A stretch of 64,000 nt of DNA from Prorocentrum cordatum (taxonomy: Eukaryota > Sar > Dinophyceae > Prorocentrales > Prorocentraceae): positions 451,675-515,674 of the forward strand of contig CAUYUJ010002758.1 in NCBI GenBank assembly GCA_963575745.1. Direction: 5' to 3'. Under the pieces are notes generated by a model. The model was not told where the DNA came from. It worked only from the letters and a program-made list of their open reading frames with translations, and searched no databases. Shown one piece after another: positions 44,710 through 54,937 of the stretch (position 1 is its first letter; each line of letters starts with the position of its first letter). The position numbers and the translations under genes are program-made.

Positions 44710-44966
44710 GAAGGGGGCTGGAAGGCCCAGCCAACAGCTTCGCCTCAGGCAAAGCCAAGCTCCCGCTCTGTTGTACCGTAGCAACGATAGTCTCAGTATG
44801 AGAGGAGATGCCATCTCAAGCAGTAGGAAGATCCTTTTGGTCTCGATAGCGATTGTGTGCCTCGCAATGAGGCACAGTCATATTTGGGCGGCCGGCCGCT
44901 TGAGCCGACGCGGCCGCGGGCGCACGCTCGCTTCCACTCCTTACGTCCCTCAGCTCGCTTTAGAGT
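44710..44966 (-). repeat. 5' long terminal repeat (candidate)
   Basis: Direct repeat of 29,687-29,944, lying upstream of the first ATG on the minus strand. It shares the AGTATGAGAGGAGATGCCAT and CTCGCAATGAGGC blocks. One arm of the GCTTCGCC hairpin has a single mismatch here. It should hold the element's promoter; no TATA-like box is evident, which is usual for dinoflagellates. Spliced-leader-like stretch at 44,899-44,919. Confidence 0.75.
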
Positions 44967-45060
44967 TAAGAAAGCTACAACCTGAGCTTCAGCTCTGCTG
45001 GGGGGGGCCGGGGGGGCTCTGCCGGCCGGGGTAGGGGGGGAGGGGGGGGGGGTCATCGGG
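44967..45060. other. Flank with G runs
   Basis: Contains several G7-10 runs (45,001-45,051). No target duplication matching 29,680-29,686 was found. Confidence 0.5.
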
Positions 45061-45069
45061 TCTACCCTT

Positions 45070-45535
45070 TCTCCCCCCCCCAGGAATCCCAAACCGCCCC
45101 AAGACGAGCCCAGGAGGCCACCAAGACGGTCCAGGAGGCGCCCGAAACAGCCCAAGAGCGCTCCTGGACGCCCAAGATGGCCGAAGACGGTCCAAGAGGA
45201 GCCCAGGAGGCCACCACGACAGCCCAAGAGGCCCCCAAGAGGAGCCAAGAAGGTCCAAGAGGGCCCCAATATAGCCCTGGAGGCACCCCAAGACGACCCC
45301 GAGAGGCCCCCAAGATGGCCTCAAGAGGGTGAACCCGAACGGACCCTTCTAGTCCTCCACCCCAAGATGACCCCAAGAGCCCCCAAGATGCCCCCGAGGC
45401 GCCCCCAAGGGGCCCCCAGAGGCCCCTAAGAGGTCCCCAAGAGGCCCCGAAGAGGACCCCGAGAGGCCCCCAAGAGGCCCCAAAGGTCCCCAAGAAGCCC
45501 CAAGAACCAAGAGGCTCCAAGAGGCGCTCACTCGC
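45070..45535. repeat. CCAAGAGGCCC-type degenerate repeat (family H), block 1
   Basis: Units of CCCAAGA(G/T)GGCCC and variants recur every 10-13 bp. On the minus strand this gives Gly/Leu/Trp/Ser-rich frames (SWGPLG repeats), which are not genes. Confidence 0.9.
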
Positions 45536-45664
45536 GTGCTGCCAGGCCAGAGGTGCACGGCCTGACTTGGTATTGCTCGGAAGCGAAAGCGATGAACGAA
45601 GAACCTTCCACCCTTCGCCGTCACCAGTCGTCGGTCGTCGGCCGTCGGCAGCCGTTCGCCGTCT

Positions 45665-45719
<55 letters not shown>

Positions 45720-45850
45720 GTTCGTCGTCATTAACTCCTTCGTCGGTCGTCGTCGTAATTATCCCGCTCGTCGACCGTTGGTCGTCCGTTGTCGTCGTCA
45801 TCGTCCATTTCAACAACAGTAGCATCAAGAGCGCCCCGGATCAGCGGCAC
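45536..45850. repeat. CGT-triplet tract with flanks
   Basis: (CGT)n at 45,666-45,722, continuing imperfectly to 45,805. Flanking sequence is non-repetitive and unrecognised. Confidence 0.85.
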
Positions 45851-45859
45851 TGGCCGGAG

Positions 45860-46440
45860 GCCACTACAATAGCCCAAGATGGCCTCCAAGATGGCCCCAT
45901 TCACTTCAGGATGGCTCAAAAGAACTTCCGCCATACCTCCAAGATACCCTAAGACAGCCCCGCAACAGTCCCACGTGCCCTCCGACACTTGCAAGGCAGC
46001 TCAAAGAGGCCAAAATCCTTCCAAAACCTACAAATAAATGATTGCTGCTTTCTCGCCTTCTCGCTGTCGACGGGTCTTGAGGCCTCAAAATTGTCCCCTG
46101 AGGGCTAATGGAGAACCCCAAGAGGGGCACAAGAGGCCCCCAAGAGCGCCCAAGATGGCCACAAGAGCAACCTGTTCAGCCTCCGAAGGGGGACGCCAAG
46201 TAAAGTCTGCCAAAGTCTGCCTCTTTTTGTGAGCCATCGGGCCCAAGCTCGCATCGACCAAGACCCCCCCGAAGAGCACCACGAGGATCCCAAGAAGGCC
46301 AAAATGGCACCAAGATGGCTCAAGAGGCCTTCAAAATCAAGAGGCTTCCCACAAACTCGCGGAGCGAAATCCTCCGCGAGGGCTTGAATTATGGTTGACT
46401 CGTCGTTGTCATCGTCGTCTTCAGCTCGCCTGGGCATCGT
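45860..46440. repeat. Family H block 2 with a conserved hairpin at its end
   Basis: CCAAGATGGCC-type units at 45,875-46,340, with an intervening TTTCTCGCCTTCTCGCTGTCG segment (46,050) related to 56,300. The block ends with a 9-bp-stem hairpin at 46,356-46,380 (CTCGCGGAG, loop CGAAATC, CTCCGCGAG) and then ATGGTTGACTCGTCGTTGTC. The same hairpin and trailer recur at 56,980-57,040. Confidence 0.75.
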
Positions 46441-46474
46441 ATCTGATTGGGCTTGTGGGGATACGCCGAGCGCC

Positions 46475-46870
46475 TAGAAGTGCGGGCAAGTCTGAGGCGA
46501 CAGTGGCATTCCTCAATGAACTGTGGAGAAGTCTCGAGCATAGAGAATGCGAGAAGGTCTCGAGCGAGAAAGCGATTCTTGAATGAATTGGTTGAAGAAT
46601 TATCAGGCGGGGGGCCGTCATTGTTGCAGCCTGGGGCCATGGGCACAGTTTGAGACTCCAGACTTCGCCTGGTGGCGCACTTCAAATGGAGAACGACAAC
46701 ATACGACACGCCAAACCCGCCGACCCTTCGGCGAGTGCGAGCGGCTTTGCCTTCGTCGTCGTCGTCCGACGTCGTCGTCGTCATCATCGTCATCGTCGTC
46801 GTCGTAGTCCGTCCTCGTTTCCCGTAGTCCGTCGTCCGTCGCCCGTCGTCGTCGTCGTCGTCGTCGCCAA
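46475..46870. repeat. Family A-like solo and CGT tract
   Basis: 46,480-46,660 matches the 13,975-14,265 block (GAAGTCTCGAGC, AAAGCGATTCTTGAATGAAT, GGGGCC...CAGTTTGAG). 46,750-46,866 is a CGTCGT-rich tract. No gene. Confidence 0.65.
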
Positions 46871-47440
46871 TCCCAAACCACTTGAGCAACAAGAAAAAGA
46901 AACGTCGGGAATCTGTCGATTCCTTCCTCTTTTGCCCCTTCCTGGCGGGGGGGAGGGTCTCGGGTCAGCATACCGCACTCCCCGGGGTCCCGGCGGGTCC
47001 CGGGGGAGTCCCCGCGGGTCGCCAGCGAGTCCTGGGAGAGGTCCCGCCTCAGGGTCGGCGGCACCGGCCGTAGGCGCTACCAATCGCGGGCAACGCGACC
47101 GATCGGCGAGGCACTGGGGGGATCGGCGAGGCTACAGCAGACCGAGGCGCCCGCTCGCCGATCAGGAACGACGAGGTCCAATACATGGCCGCCGGGATCG
47201 AGTTCATCTCCTCGGCGGAGGAACCGGCGCCCGGTGAGCCCAGGACAGTCCGCGGCAGCAGCAGCGGCGCCCGCACCACCACCAGAGGGCAAACGAGCTC
47301 AACGAGGGTACGCCTAGAATCGAGCTCGCCCGTGAGCGTGAGCTCGGTGCGCTCAGGACGATCAGGCAGCAACGGCAGCGGCAAGATCACCGAAGATCAC
47401 CGTGTGGTGGTTTTCCCGCGTCTCGTCGGCCCTCAGCGCT
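46871..47440. other. Unassigned GC-rich sequence
   Basis: Frames open on both strands, Gly/Arg/Pro-rich, with no recognised motif. Confidence 0.35.
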
Positions 47441-48260
47441 CTTGCAGGCTCGGGGTGTCCAAAAGGCCTCCAAAAAAGCCCAAGAGGCCCCGAAGACGGC
47501 CCCAAGAGAAGCCCCAGACGGGGGAAAGCACAGGTGTCCTGGGGCCAAGATAGCCGCAGAGACCGTCACGAAGCCAACAAGAGACCCAAAGGGCCTCCGG
47601 AGGGGCCACAAGACGCCCCCGAGAGGCCCCCAAGAGAGGCCCTAAGAGGCCCCAAAAAGGCCCCCAAGAGGCCCCAAAAGGCTCCCAAGAGACATCCGAG
47701 AGGGAGGCATCCCAAGAAGCACCCGAGGGGAATCCTCAGAAATCTCGGCAGGCATCGCAGACGCCCTTGGGCCCACGATCCAGGCACGGTGGCGGGATGG
47801 GCAGAAAGCCATGATATCCGCCGCCCCCTGGTCGTTCATCATCACAGGGGTGCACGGCGTGCTGAACATCTGAGTGGTTCTGGCTCTTTTCTCGACAACT
47901 CCCAACGGCGTCTCGGCCCAACCTGCCGGCCACCCTGGATGGCCTCGAAGACGGCCAAGATGGCCCAAGATGGCCTCGAAGTTTAGCCAAGATGGCCCAA
48001 GATGGCCTCCGAGAAAGCTCAAGAGGGTCCTAAGATGCCTCCAAGACGGCCAAGATACCTCGAGAGAGCCCAAGATCGCCTCGAAGGATTTGGGCGTTTG
48101 CTCATTATTCGACTTTCCAGCGGCCCAAAACAGCCCCTGAGGCCACCAAGATGGCCCCAAGGGCGGCCAAGAGGCATCTGAGATGGCCCCATGACGGCCC
48201 AAGAGGTGCCCAAGACGGCCCCAAGAGGGCCTCAAGACGGCCCTGGAGACCTCCAAGACG
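47441..48260. repeat. Family H block 3
   Basis: Dense CCAAGAGGCCCC and CAAGATGGCC units, with a non-repetitive insert at about 47,735-47,925 that shares ATCCAGGCACGGTGGCGGG with the CAC-tract flanks. Long frames on both strands are artefacts. Confidence 0.85.
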
Positions 48261-48267
48261 CCCAATA

Positions 48268-48270
48268 TGG

Positions 48271-48366
<96 letters not shown>
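48268..48366. repeat. CTG trinucleotide repeat
   Basis: About 33 CTG triplets with two point variants. It gives poly-Leu, poly-Cys, poly-Ala, poly-Gln and poly-Ser frames, of which none is supported as a gene. Confidence 0.95.
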
Positions 48367-48367
<1 letters not shown>

Positions 48368-48820
48368 CTGCCTCTGGACACCCGGCTGGCATCTTCTCCG
48401 CCCGAGGGAGGGCCGTCCTGTTTCGCTGGGCCGTTGAACGCCTTCTCGAACCTCCCCTGCCCCCCTCCGCCAGCACGGCCGAGCGGCACCACCGCCTCCA
48501 GCCGCTACCGCTCTGTCGGAGCTCCTGGCGATCAGAGCCCCCTCGCCAAAGCCGCCTGGTCACTATCCCCTCGGCGTCCCGCGGCCGAGGGAGGAGACAG
48601 GGGAAGATGGGGGAGGAGGACGAGGAAGGAGGGGAGGGGGAGGCGGCGCCGACCACACGCCGCCCGTACAACCGAACGACAGCAGGCCAACGAGGGTCAA
48701 GTCGGGCACGTCCTCCTACAGAAACATATTCAAACTAGAACCACGCACGCGCGCTTCGCGCGCGCATAGGTTCTAGGCACGGCTGCGCCACGTTTTGCTG
48801 CTCTCGTTATCGCTCGTGTG
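48367..48820. other. Unassigned sequence with a truncated 162-bp-element end
   Basis: 48,697-48,739 resembles the TTAAGTCGGGC end of the 162-bp element. 48,750-48,764 is a GCGCGC-TTCG-type hairpin. Nothing else recognised. Confidence 0.45.
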
Positions 48821-48824
48821 ATCA

Positions 48825-48878
48825 TCGACGACGACGACGACCACCACGACGACAGGGGCGGCGACGAGTGACGACGAA

Positions 48879-48916
<38 letters not shown>

Positions 48917-48965
48917 TCACGACGACGACGACGACGACCGCCACCACCACGACGACGACGACGAC
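48825..48965. repeat. GAC triplet tract
   Basis: (GAC)n with a few variants. Simple repeat. Confidence 0.9.
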
Positions 48966-49605
48966 CCCTGGAGTAGCCCCGAGGTGCGGACAACTCCCAT
49001 AGGCCCGGAATTTCGTCCTACATGTTTGACTGTCCCGGGGCCCGTTGGGGGCGTCTGGATGCCGAGTTGTCCGGAAGCTTCGGGATCTGCCAGAGTACCT
49101 CAGGGCGTCTGGGGAGAGGGCTCTTGGGAGCCTCTTGGGGCTTCCTGGCGGCCCCGTGGGGCCCGCTTGGGTTTTTTTTTTCGGGTGCTCTTGGAGGTTT
49201 CTTGGGGTCTCTGGGGTGCTTTTTGGCGAGGATGGCTCGAAATGTTGGGTGGGGTACCCCTCGAGGCTGTGGGGAAGCTGGCCCAGGGCCCTCTGGGATC
49301 GTCTTGGGGGCCCCCTGGACAGTCGAGGGCCCCTCTTGAGCCGTCTTGGAGACCTCTTGGAACTCTCTTTGGCCAGTCTGGGGCGATCTGGTCGGCTCCT
49401 GGGGCCGTCTTCGACACGGTCGACGCCGAAGCGGTAAATATCGTAAAAATGTACGTTTTCCAAAATGAATGGCTCAGGCCCTTCAAGGCCGCCCCCAGGT
49501 CGCTGCTCGTACCGTCCAGGGTGTCTGTGGGGTGCTCGTGAATGAAATGACCTGTGAGCACGCCGCGGCCCAGCACGTCTTAGGCGACGCGGTTGTGCTC
49601 GACGG
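48966..49605. repeat. Family H in reverse orientation and flank
   Basis: 49,060-49,400 consists of GGGGCCTCTTGG-type units, the reverse complement of family H. 49,400-49,605 is non-repetitive and unrecognised. Confidence 0.75.
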
Positions 49606-49609
49606 CGTC

Positions 49610-49780
49610 TCCGAAGGGGCCCACAAACACACAAATAAATAGACACAAATAACATGATTCGCCATATTTTTCTATATTTTCTGGGTTTTTGTCTTCCCCC
49701 CCACCTCCCATATCTTCCCATATTTTCTCGGGAATCGGCGATTAATTGTGTCTGTGTGATTTTTCCCCTCCTGAGTCTCA
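49610..49780. repeat. Family J repeat, copy 3
   Basis: Matches the 20.4-20.6 kb copy: CCGAAGGGGCCCACAAACAC, CTGGGTTTTTGTCTTCC, CCCATATTTTCTCGGGAATC, GTGATTTTTCCCCTCCTGAG. It is not interrupted and so shows the empty site of the 243-bp element. Confidence 0.75.
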
Positions 49781-50290
49781 CGGATGCGGGAGTCGATGTG
49801 TGGTTGCGTTATGAGCCAGGCGATTCACCATGTCGCTGTGCACGTGGCGCTGCTGCTGGTTGCTGGGTGGGGCGAGGCCGCTACCGGCCATGCCGCGCAG
49901 CCCCTGCGGCGCCCTGAGGCTCGTCACTGCATGGACGGCCTCGCCTTTGCCTCGGGGTGCCGCGCGCGCGCCACCCAAGGACGAGGACGGGTGGGAGTGT
50001 GCCGGTGTCCGATTGGTGGCAGTGGCCTGTGCCATTCGCAGCGTGGTGCGCTGGTTCCCGCCTTGGTGGCAATGGTGCTGGCTATAATCGTTGCACTGCT
50101 GCCGGTCGGGTCGCGGGACACGCGGTGCTGCTGCTGGTCGCTGGGTGGGGCGTCCTGTGGGGGGCAGGGCGGTGCACCGCCGTGGTCCTGGCGCCCCTCG
50201 CCCTCGGAGCTGCTGCTCGCCCTTCGGCGCGGAGCGTCGAGAGCAGGCAGTCGTGCGAGGCTCGGAAGCCATGCAGGCGGCGACGTCGTT
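49781..50290. other. Unassigned GC-rich sequence with a short duplication
   Basis: GCTGCTGCTGGTTGCTGGG (about 49,848) recurs as GCTGCTGCTGGTCGCTGGG (about 50,128). Open frames on both strands have no recognised family. Confidence 0.4.
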
Positions 50291-52840
50291 GCTGGCGTGA
50301 ATGCGGGCTCTGGTGCTGGAATCGGTAGTGTCCGCTGTGTTCGTGTCGGTGCCAGGGTCGACGGTAGCTTCGGTGCCGGCACCGCTGCTGGAGTTGATGC
50401 TGACGTCGGTGCGGAGGTTGATGCCGGCTCCTGCGCTGGCGTCGATGCGGACGGGGCCCACGGTGTCGGTGGCGCTGACCCTCCTCATCTATCGCCCCCG
50501 CTACATCATCTTCGGTCATGATCTTCACCTCCCAAGCGGTCACCTGGCACTGGTGCTGGGGACGATGCTGGAGTTGATGCCGCCGGCATCAGGGCGGACG
50601 ACGATGCAGGCTCCCGTGCCGGAGTCAGTGCTACCTTCGGTGCTGGCGTCGGCGCTGGCGCGATGGCTGGTTGGGGTGGGGCGGCAGGTGGGTCACGGGA
50701 TGGGGCGTCGGAGATAGAGTCGGAGAGGGCATCAGTCATGGCGTCGGCAGGAGTGTCAGGTGCGACGCCGTGCAGGTGTTCGGCGAAGCGCACCTGTCGA
50801 AATCCTGGTGTCTGTCGATGGGCGCGCACGAGGGCTGGCTTCGATGCTATCGTGAAGGCTGATGCGGGTGTCGATGCTGGCGTCGGCGCTAGCGTCGATG
50901 CTGGCGTTGGTGATGGCGTCGATGCCGGCTCGGGTGCTGGAGTCCGCGACGTGTAGTGCAGTGGCGTCGTTGCCGGGGCTGACGCTGGCGTCGGCGCTGG
51001 GGTCGATGCTGCGGTTGTCGATGCAAGCGGCAGTGCTGGAGTCGATGCTGTCTTCGGTGCTAGTGCCGATGCTGGCGCCATGACTGAGGTCAGCGCTGTG
51101 GTCGATGCTAGCGTCGGCGTAGGTTTGGGCTATGACATTAATGATGCCGTCGATACTGGCGCCGAGGCTGGCGTCACTGTTGGCCTCGATGATTGAGTGG
51201 GCCGTCGTGTTTGTCACGATGGTGCTGCTGGCTGTCCGTGCGCTGGTGAGGGTGGCGGTGCTGGCTGTTGTCATGCTGGTAGCGGTGGTACTGCTGGTTT
51301 CCGCCATGCCAGTGGCAGTGATGTCGCTGTTTTCCGTCATGCTCGACAATCTGGTGTTGCTGGTCGCCGACGTGCTCGTCGCTGTAGTGTGGCTGGTCGT
51401 TAACATTGTGGTGCTGGTCGCAATCGTGTTCGCGGTGGTGGGGGCGGCGAAGCTGCTGCCGACCCTGCGTCTGCTAGTCATGGCGGTCGCGCTGGTCGTG
51501 CTCGCGATGCTGGCTGGACTTGGTGCTGGAGCAGCTGGTTGTGGCATTGGTCGCGCGACGCAGTGGCCCTGGCCCAGGTGGTCCAGGGCATGCCGCGAGT
51601 GCGAAATTAGTCGCAGGCCCTGCTGGCCGCCTCCTCGGTGGCGTAGCATACGTAGCCGCAGTCGAGGAAGCGCTCGGACGGCCCCTGGGCGACGCGACAA
51701 GCCCTTATCGGGCCGATCGACCAGGCTGAAGATCGAGCGGAGGGCGCGGTTATCGAGGTTGAAACCCTGCCAACACACCCGGAGAATGCGCCGCTGAGGA
51801 TCAGGTTGGGCTCCGAGGCCAGACCGGCCAGAGCTGGTCGGGGAGGTACTTGGCGGCTCGGTTGCGGGCGTCAGCGTTGGCGTCGATGCCGCGGCGCGTG
51901 CTGGCATCGGTGGTGAAGACGATGCAAGCGTCGGCGATGGTACCGCTGCCAGCGTCGATGTTGGCGTCGGTGCCAGTGGCTGTGCCGGCATCAGCACTGC
52001 TGCTAGCGAAGCTGGCGCCATTGCGGAAGTTAATGCTGGGTTCGCTGCTGGCTTCGGTGCGGTCATCAAAGCAGGCTGTGCTGGAGTCGCTGTTGGCTGC
52101 AGTACTAGGGTTGGTGCTGGCGTCGCTGCTGGCGTCGATGGCGTCGATTCTGACGTCGATGCTGTCCAGAGGGCTGGCGCCGATGGGAGGCCGACGCAGG
52201 CGAGGGTGATGGTCGAAGCCGATGCTGGCATTGGTGGTGACGTGGATGTTGGCTCCGGTGCTGGAGCCGATGCCGTATTCGAAGATGGCGCTGTTGCTGG
52301 GGTTGATGCTGGCGCCGATGCTGGCGTCGCTGGTAGGAGCGGTGCTAATGTCGATGCTGACGTAGAGGCTGGAGCCCGTGCTGATGTCGGCACTAACGTA
52401 GATGCTGGAGTCCGTGCTGATGGCGTGAACAATGGCCATGTCATGCACTGAGGTCCATCCGCCCCCGGGGAAAGGGGGGGAACCTCGTGCCCTCGCTTCC
52501 ATCACTGGCGTGATTGATGTCTGGACTACTGCTAGAGTCGTCTCTGACTTCGACGATACCGTCGATGCTGGCGCCGCGACTGGCGTCGGTGCTGGCCTCT
52601 GGGGTTGTGGGCGGGGCTGTCTGCGCTGCTAACATCGATTCGATGCGGGGGTCGGTGCTGGCGTTGGTGCTGGCGTCGAAGCTGGAGTAGATGCCGGTGC
52701 GTTGGTGATGACGTTGATGCTGGTGTCGGTGCTGGGGTCAACGCTGCCTTCGATGCTGGCGTTGCTGCTGGGGTCGGTTGCGGCGTCGGCGCTGGCGCCG
52801 ACGCTGGGTTGATGACTGCGCGGTCATCACCAGACAATCC
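50290..52840. repeat. GATGCTGGCGTCGGTGCTGG minisatellite (~2.5 kb)
   Basis: Degenerate units of GTCGGTGCTGGC and GTCGATGCTGGC fill the interval. The longest minus frame (562 codons, 50,756-52,444) is a string of APASTPAPTP-type residues, with a short non-repetitive insert at about 51,560-51,800. Several other frames are equally open. I judge this non-coding, though a Pro/Ala/Thr-rich wall or mucin-like protein cannot be excluded. Confidence 0.8.
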
Positions 52841-53059
52841 CAACCATGAAAATCGATGTCTCCTTATTTGTTTCGCATCCGCAAAGGCTCGCTACGTCCA
52901 AGGGAACATCGGGGCTTCGAGTGCCAGCTATCCTAATACACGTGCAAGAGCACTCTCATGTGCCATGTCGCAACCACGCAGGAGAGCAAACGTCGACCAC
53001 GTTCGCCCCGAGGGCAGCGGCACCAAACCGAAGAGTTCCTCCACGCGGAACCACCACAT
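52841..53059. other. Unassigned sequence
   Basis: Short frames only. Nothing recognised. Confidence 0.35.
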
Positions 53060-53262
53060 CTGAAATTCAGACCAGGGCATTCTGAAATTCAGAACAGGCC
53101 AATCTGAATTTCAGACCAGGCCAACCTGAATTTCAAACTAGGCCACTCTGCATAATTTACGCGCAGAAGTCTCAGGCAGAACGACTTGCCCAAGTCCCCA
53201 GGGGGGCAATCTGAATTTCAGACAGGGACAATATTTCAGACAGGGGCACTCTGAATTTCAGC
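53060..53262. repeat. 22-bp array of CTGAATTTCAG palindromes
   Basis: CTGAAATTCAG or CTGAATTTCAG occurs at 53,060, 53,082, 53,104 and 53,126 (exact 22-bp steps, with ACCAGGCCAA spacers). Decayed or re-spaced copies lie near 53,148, 53,212, 53,232 and 53,251. Confidence 0.9.
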
Positions 53263-53944
53263 TATGAGAAGCGCCGCCCCAAACAGAAACGTGCCACGAT
53301 CTCCCTCCGCGATCCCCCTGGAGCGAGGGAGATGCACCACCCCGCCGCGCCCGTGACAGCGCGCCGACGCGCAAATCACACGAGCTCGACAATCGCGCGC
53401 GCGTCGACGCCGAGCGCGCCAGCGCGCCCGCGCAGTCCACGAAAAGCCCAGGCACCGAAATGCATTCGAACGAGTTGACTTTGGGGGTGTCTGGCGATCA
53501 CGAGGTAGCGAGGTGAGTGCTCGCACCGGCGCAGCCACACGCACTTCGCAACCTTGTGGTGGAAGCGGTTCCTCGCATGGGTCGCTTCGGTGGCTGTCGT
53601 GGCTGCCGCGACGTGTGTCCTCGAAGAAGTCGCCGTTGCGGTCGTCGTGGTTTCCGCGTTGGCCGCCATGGTGTGCTTGCACCTGAGAGTCGCTTCCGCG
53701 GTTGCCGCGGCTGCCGCGGCGTCCGCCGCGGTGCGCATGCACCTGAAACGCGACGTCGCAGCTGTCGTGGCCGTCGTGGTGGCCACCATGGTGTGCTTGA
53801 ACATAAGGGATGCTGTCGTGGCTGTCGCGGTGGTCGCCGTATTGTGCGTGCCTCTCGTCGCTGACGTGGCGGCCTTCTCTGCGCCTGGCCGTAGCCGCGG
53901 CAATCGCGGCGGTCGTCTCTGCGTCTGCCGCGGCAACTGTCGTT
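53263..53944. repeat. GTCGTGGCTGTCGTGG minisatellite and flank
   Basis: 53,575-53,940 has ~75-bp imperfect units with GTGTGCTTGCACCTGA or GTGCGCATGCACCTGA and GCCGCGGCTGCCGCGGCGTC. Minus frames rich in His, Arg and Asp are by-products. 53,263-53,545 is unrecognised. Confidence 0.65.
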
Positions 53945-54135
53945 GACGAACGAACAGTACACACCCATGCGAGTAGGGAGGACGGAAGGGCGCCATGGGC
54001 GCGCGCTGTCGGACGGGTGCCCCCGTTCGAACGAGAGCCTCCTCCAGGGTCCGACATCCCACGCCCATGCCCATAGCCAGTGCCCCCCCTCCGACCCTCC
54101 TATGGGCGTGGGCGTGTGTTGTTCGCTCCTCATGT
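53945..54135. repeat. Imperfect inverted repeat (~190 bp)
   Basis: Left arm 53,947-53,997 (AACGAACAGTACACACCCAT, TAGGGAGGACGG) pairs with right arm 54,072-54,131 (CCTCCTATGGGCGTGGGCGT, GTGTTGTTCGCTC). The centre has the palindrome CCGTTCGAACG at 54,024. No target duplication identified. Confidence 0.55.
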
Positions 54136-54891
54136 CGTGGTTGTAAACGCAGTGGCTGTCGTGGTGGCTACCGCGCTGCTTGCGTGCTGGTCGGTCGCCC
54201 GCTGGTCGTTGATCTGCTTTGCGGTCGTCTGCTGGACGGTCGCCCGTGGACAACTGGCAAGCGTTGTGCCGGTCGTTAGTCATGGGGGGCATCGATAGGG
54301 GGGGACTGGCATAGGGGGGATGCATCGTCCTGGAATCGGCGATACATCGCCGATAGATCGGCGATAGGCTTCCGATAGTGAATCCGCACCTACAGCTCGG
54401 CTCGCACCTGTGGCAAGACAGCTGGAGTGGCCTCGCGGGGGACTCCTCTGGAACCTGGCGGCAATCGACTGATATGACTGCAAAGAACGAACGTTATCCC
54501 TCTCTGTCTCCCTCTCCAGTCTGCTGGAGGTTCTGCCCTCCGTTTCTGCATGGATGCGGGCCCTGCCGCCGAGCCGGAGGCCCAGAGCTGGCGGGCGGGG
54601 GCAGGGGGGAGGCTGCCGCAGGAGGGGCAGGGAGGCGGGGTGGGCCCGCTGGGACCACATGAAGAAGTTGGCGCTGGTCACCCACACGTGGAGCGACATG
54701 ATGGTGGGCACGACCAGCAAGGGCGCGCAGTCGCGGAGGGCCTCCCGGAGGGACGGCGAGAAGCAGGGGGGGAGGGCCAGAGGAGCACAAGACACTGATA
54801 CCGCTGCTCGTCCTGGAGAGCCCTCGTCGCCACGGCTGGATTCTCCCCGATATTCTGGTCCGAAAACTCCCGAGCAAGAGGCGGTGAACCA

Positions 54892-54895
<4 letters not shown>
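54136..54895. other. Mostly unassigned, with a GCGATACATCG motif cluster
   Basis: 54,334-54,377 (AATCGGCGATACATCGCCGAT and neighbours) resembles the core repeats of the 243-bp element at 20,034. The rest is GC-rich, with no gene recognised. Confidence 0.4.

Positions 54896-54935
<40 letters not shown>
54896..54935. repeat. CAG trinucleotide repeat
   Basis: About 12 CAG triplets. Simple repeat. Confidence 0.95.

Positions 54936-54937
<2 letters not shown>

Larger units (their letters stand above)
29687..44966 (-). mobile_element. 15.3-kb Ty1/copia-like LTR retrotransposon carrying a Tpt1/KptA-like domain
   Basis: Two direct repeats (29,687-29,944 and 44,710-44,966) bracket a minus-strand polyprotein relic whose pol order (protease, integrase, RT, RNase H) is that of Ty1/copia. 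It is about three times the usual copia length of ~5 kb. The extra ~9 kb upstream of pol carries a Tpt1-like domain, a RING-type domain and long disordered-looking linkers. An ATG (44,666-44,668) lies ~42 nt inside the 5' repeat. Frame changes are frequent, and catalytic residues of protease, integrase and RT are altered, so this copy is inactive. I found no clean target duplication, primer-binding site or polypurine tract, and the repeats lack TG...CA ends, so the exact boundaries are uncertain. Confidence 0.85.

Noticed and set aside
46306-46320. Spliced-leader relic at GATGGCTCAAGAGG
   Set aside because: Only about 13 of 21 positions agree, and the word is part of the CCAAGAGGCC repeat.
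48268-48366. Poly-Leu or poly-Ala protein from the CTG repeat
   Set aside because: Simple repeat open in all frames; no supporting flanking domain.
50756-52444. 562-codon Pro/Ala/Ser/Thr-rich protein resembling a mucin or wall protein
   Set aside because: The DNA is a degenerate minisatellite, and other frames are equally open, so coding is not supported.
53060-53262. CRISPR-like array
   Set aside because: A period of 22 bp with near-identical spacers does not fit a CRISPR array.
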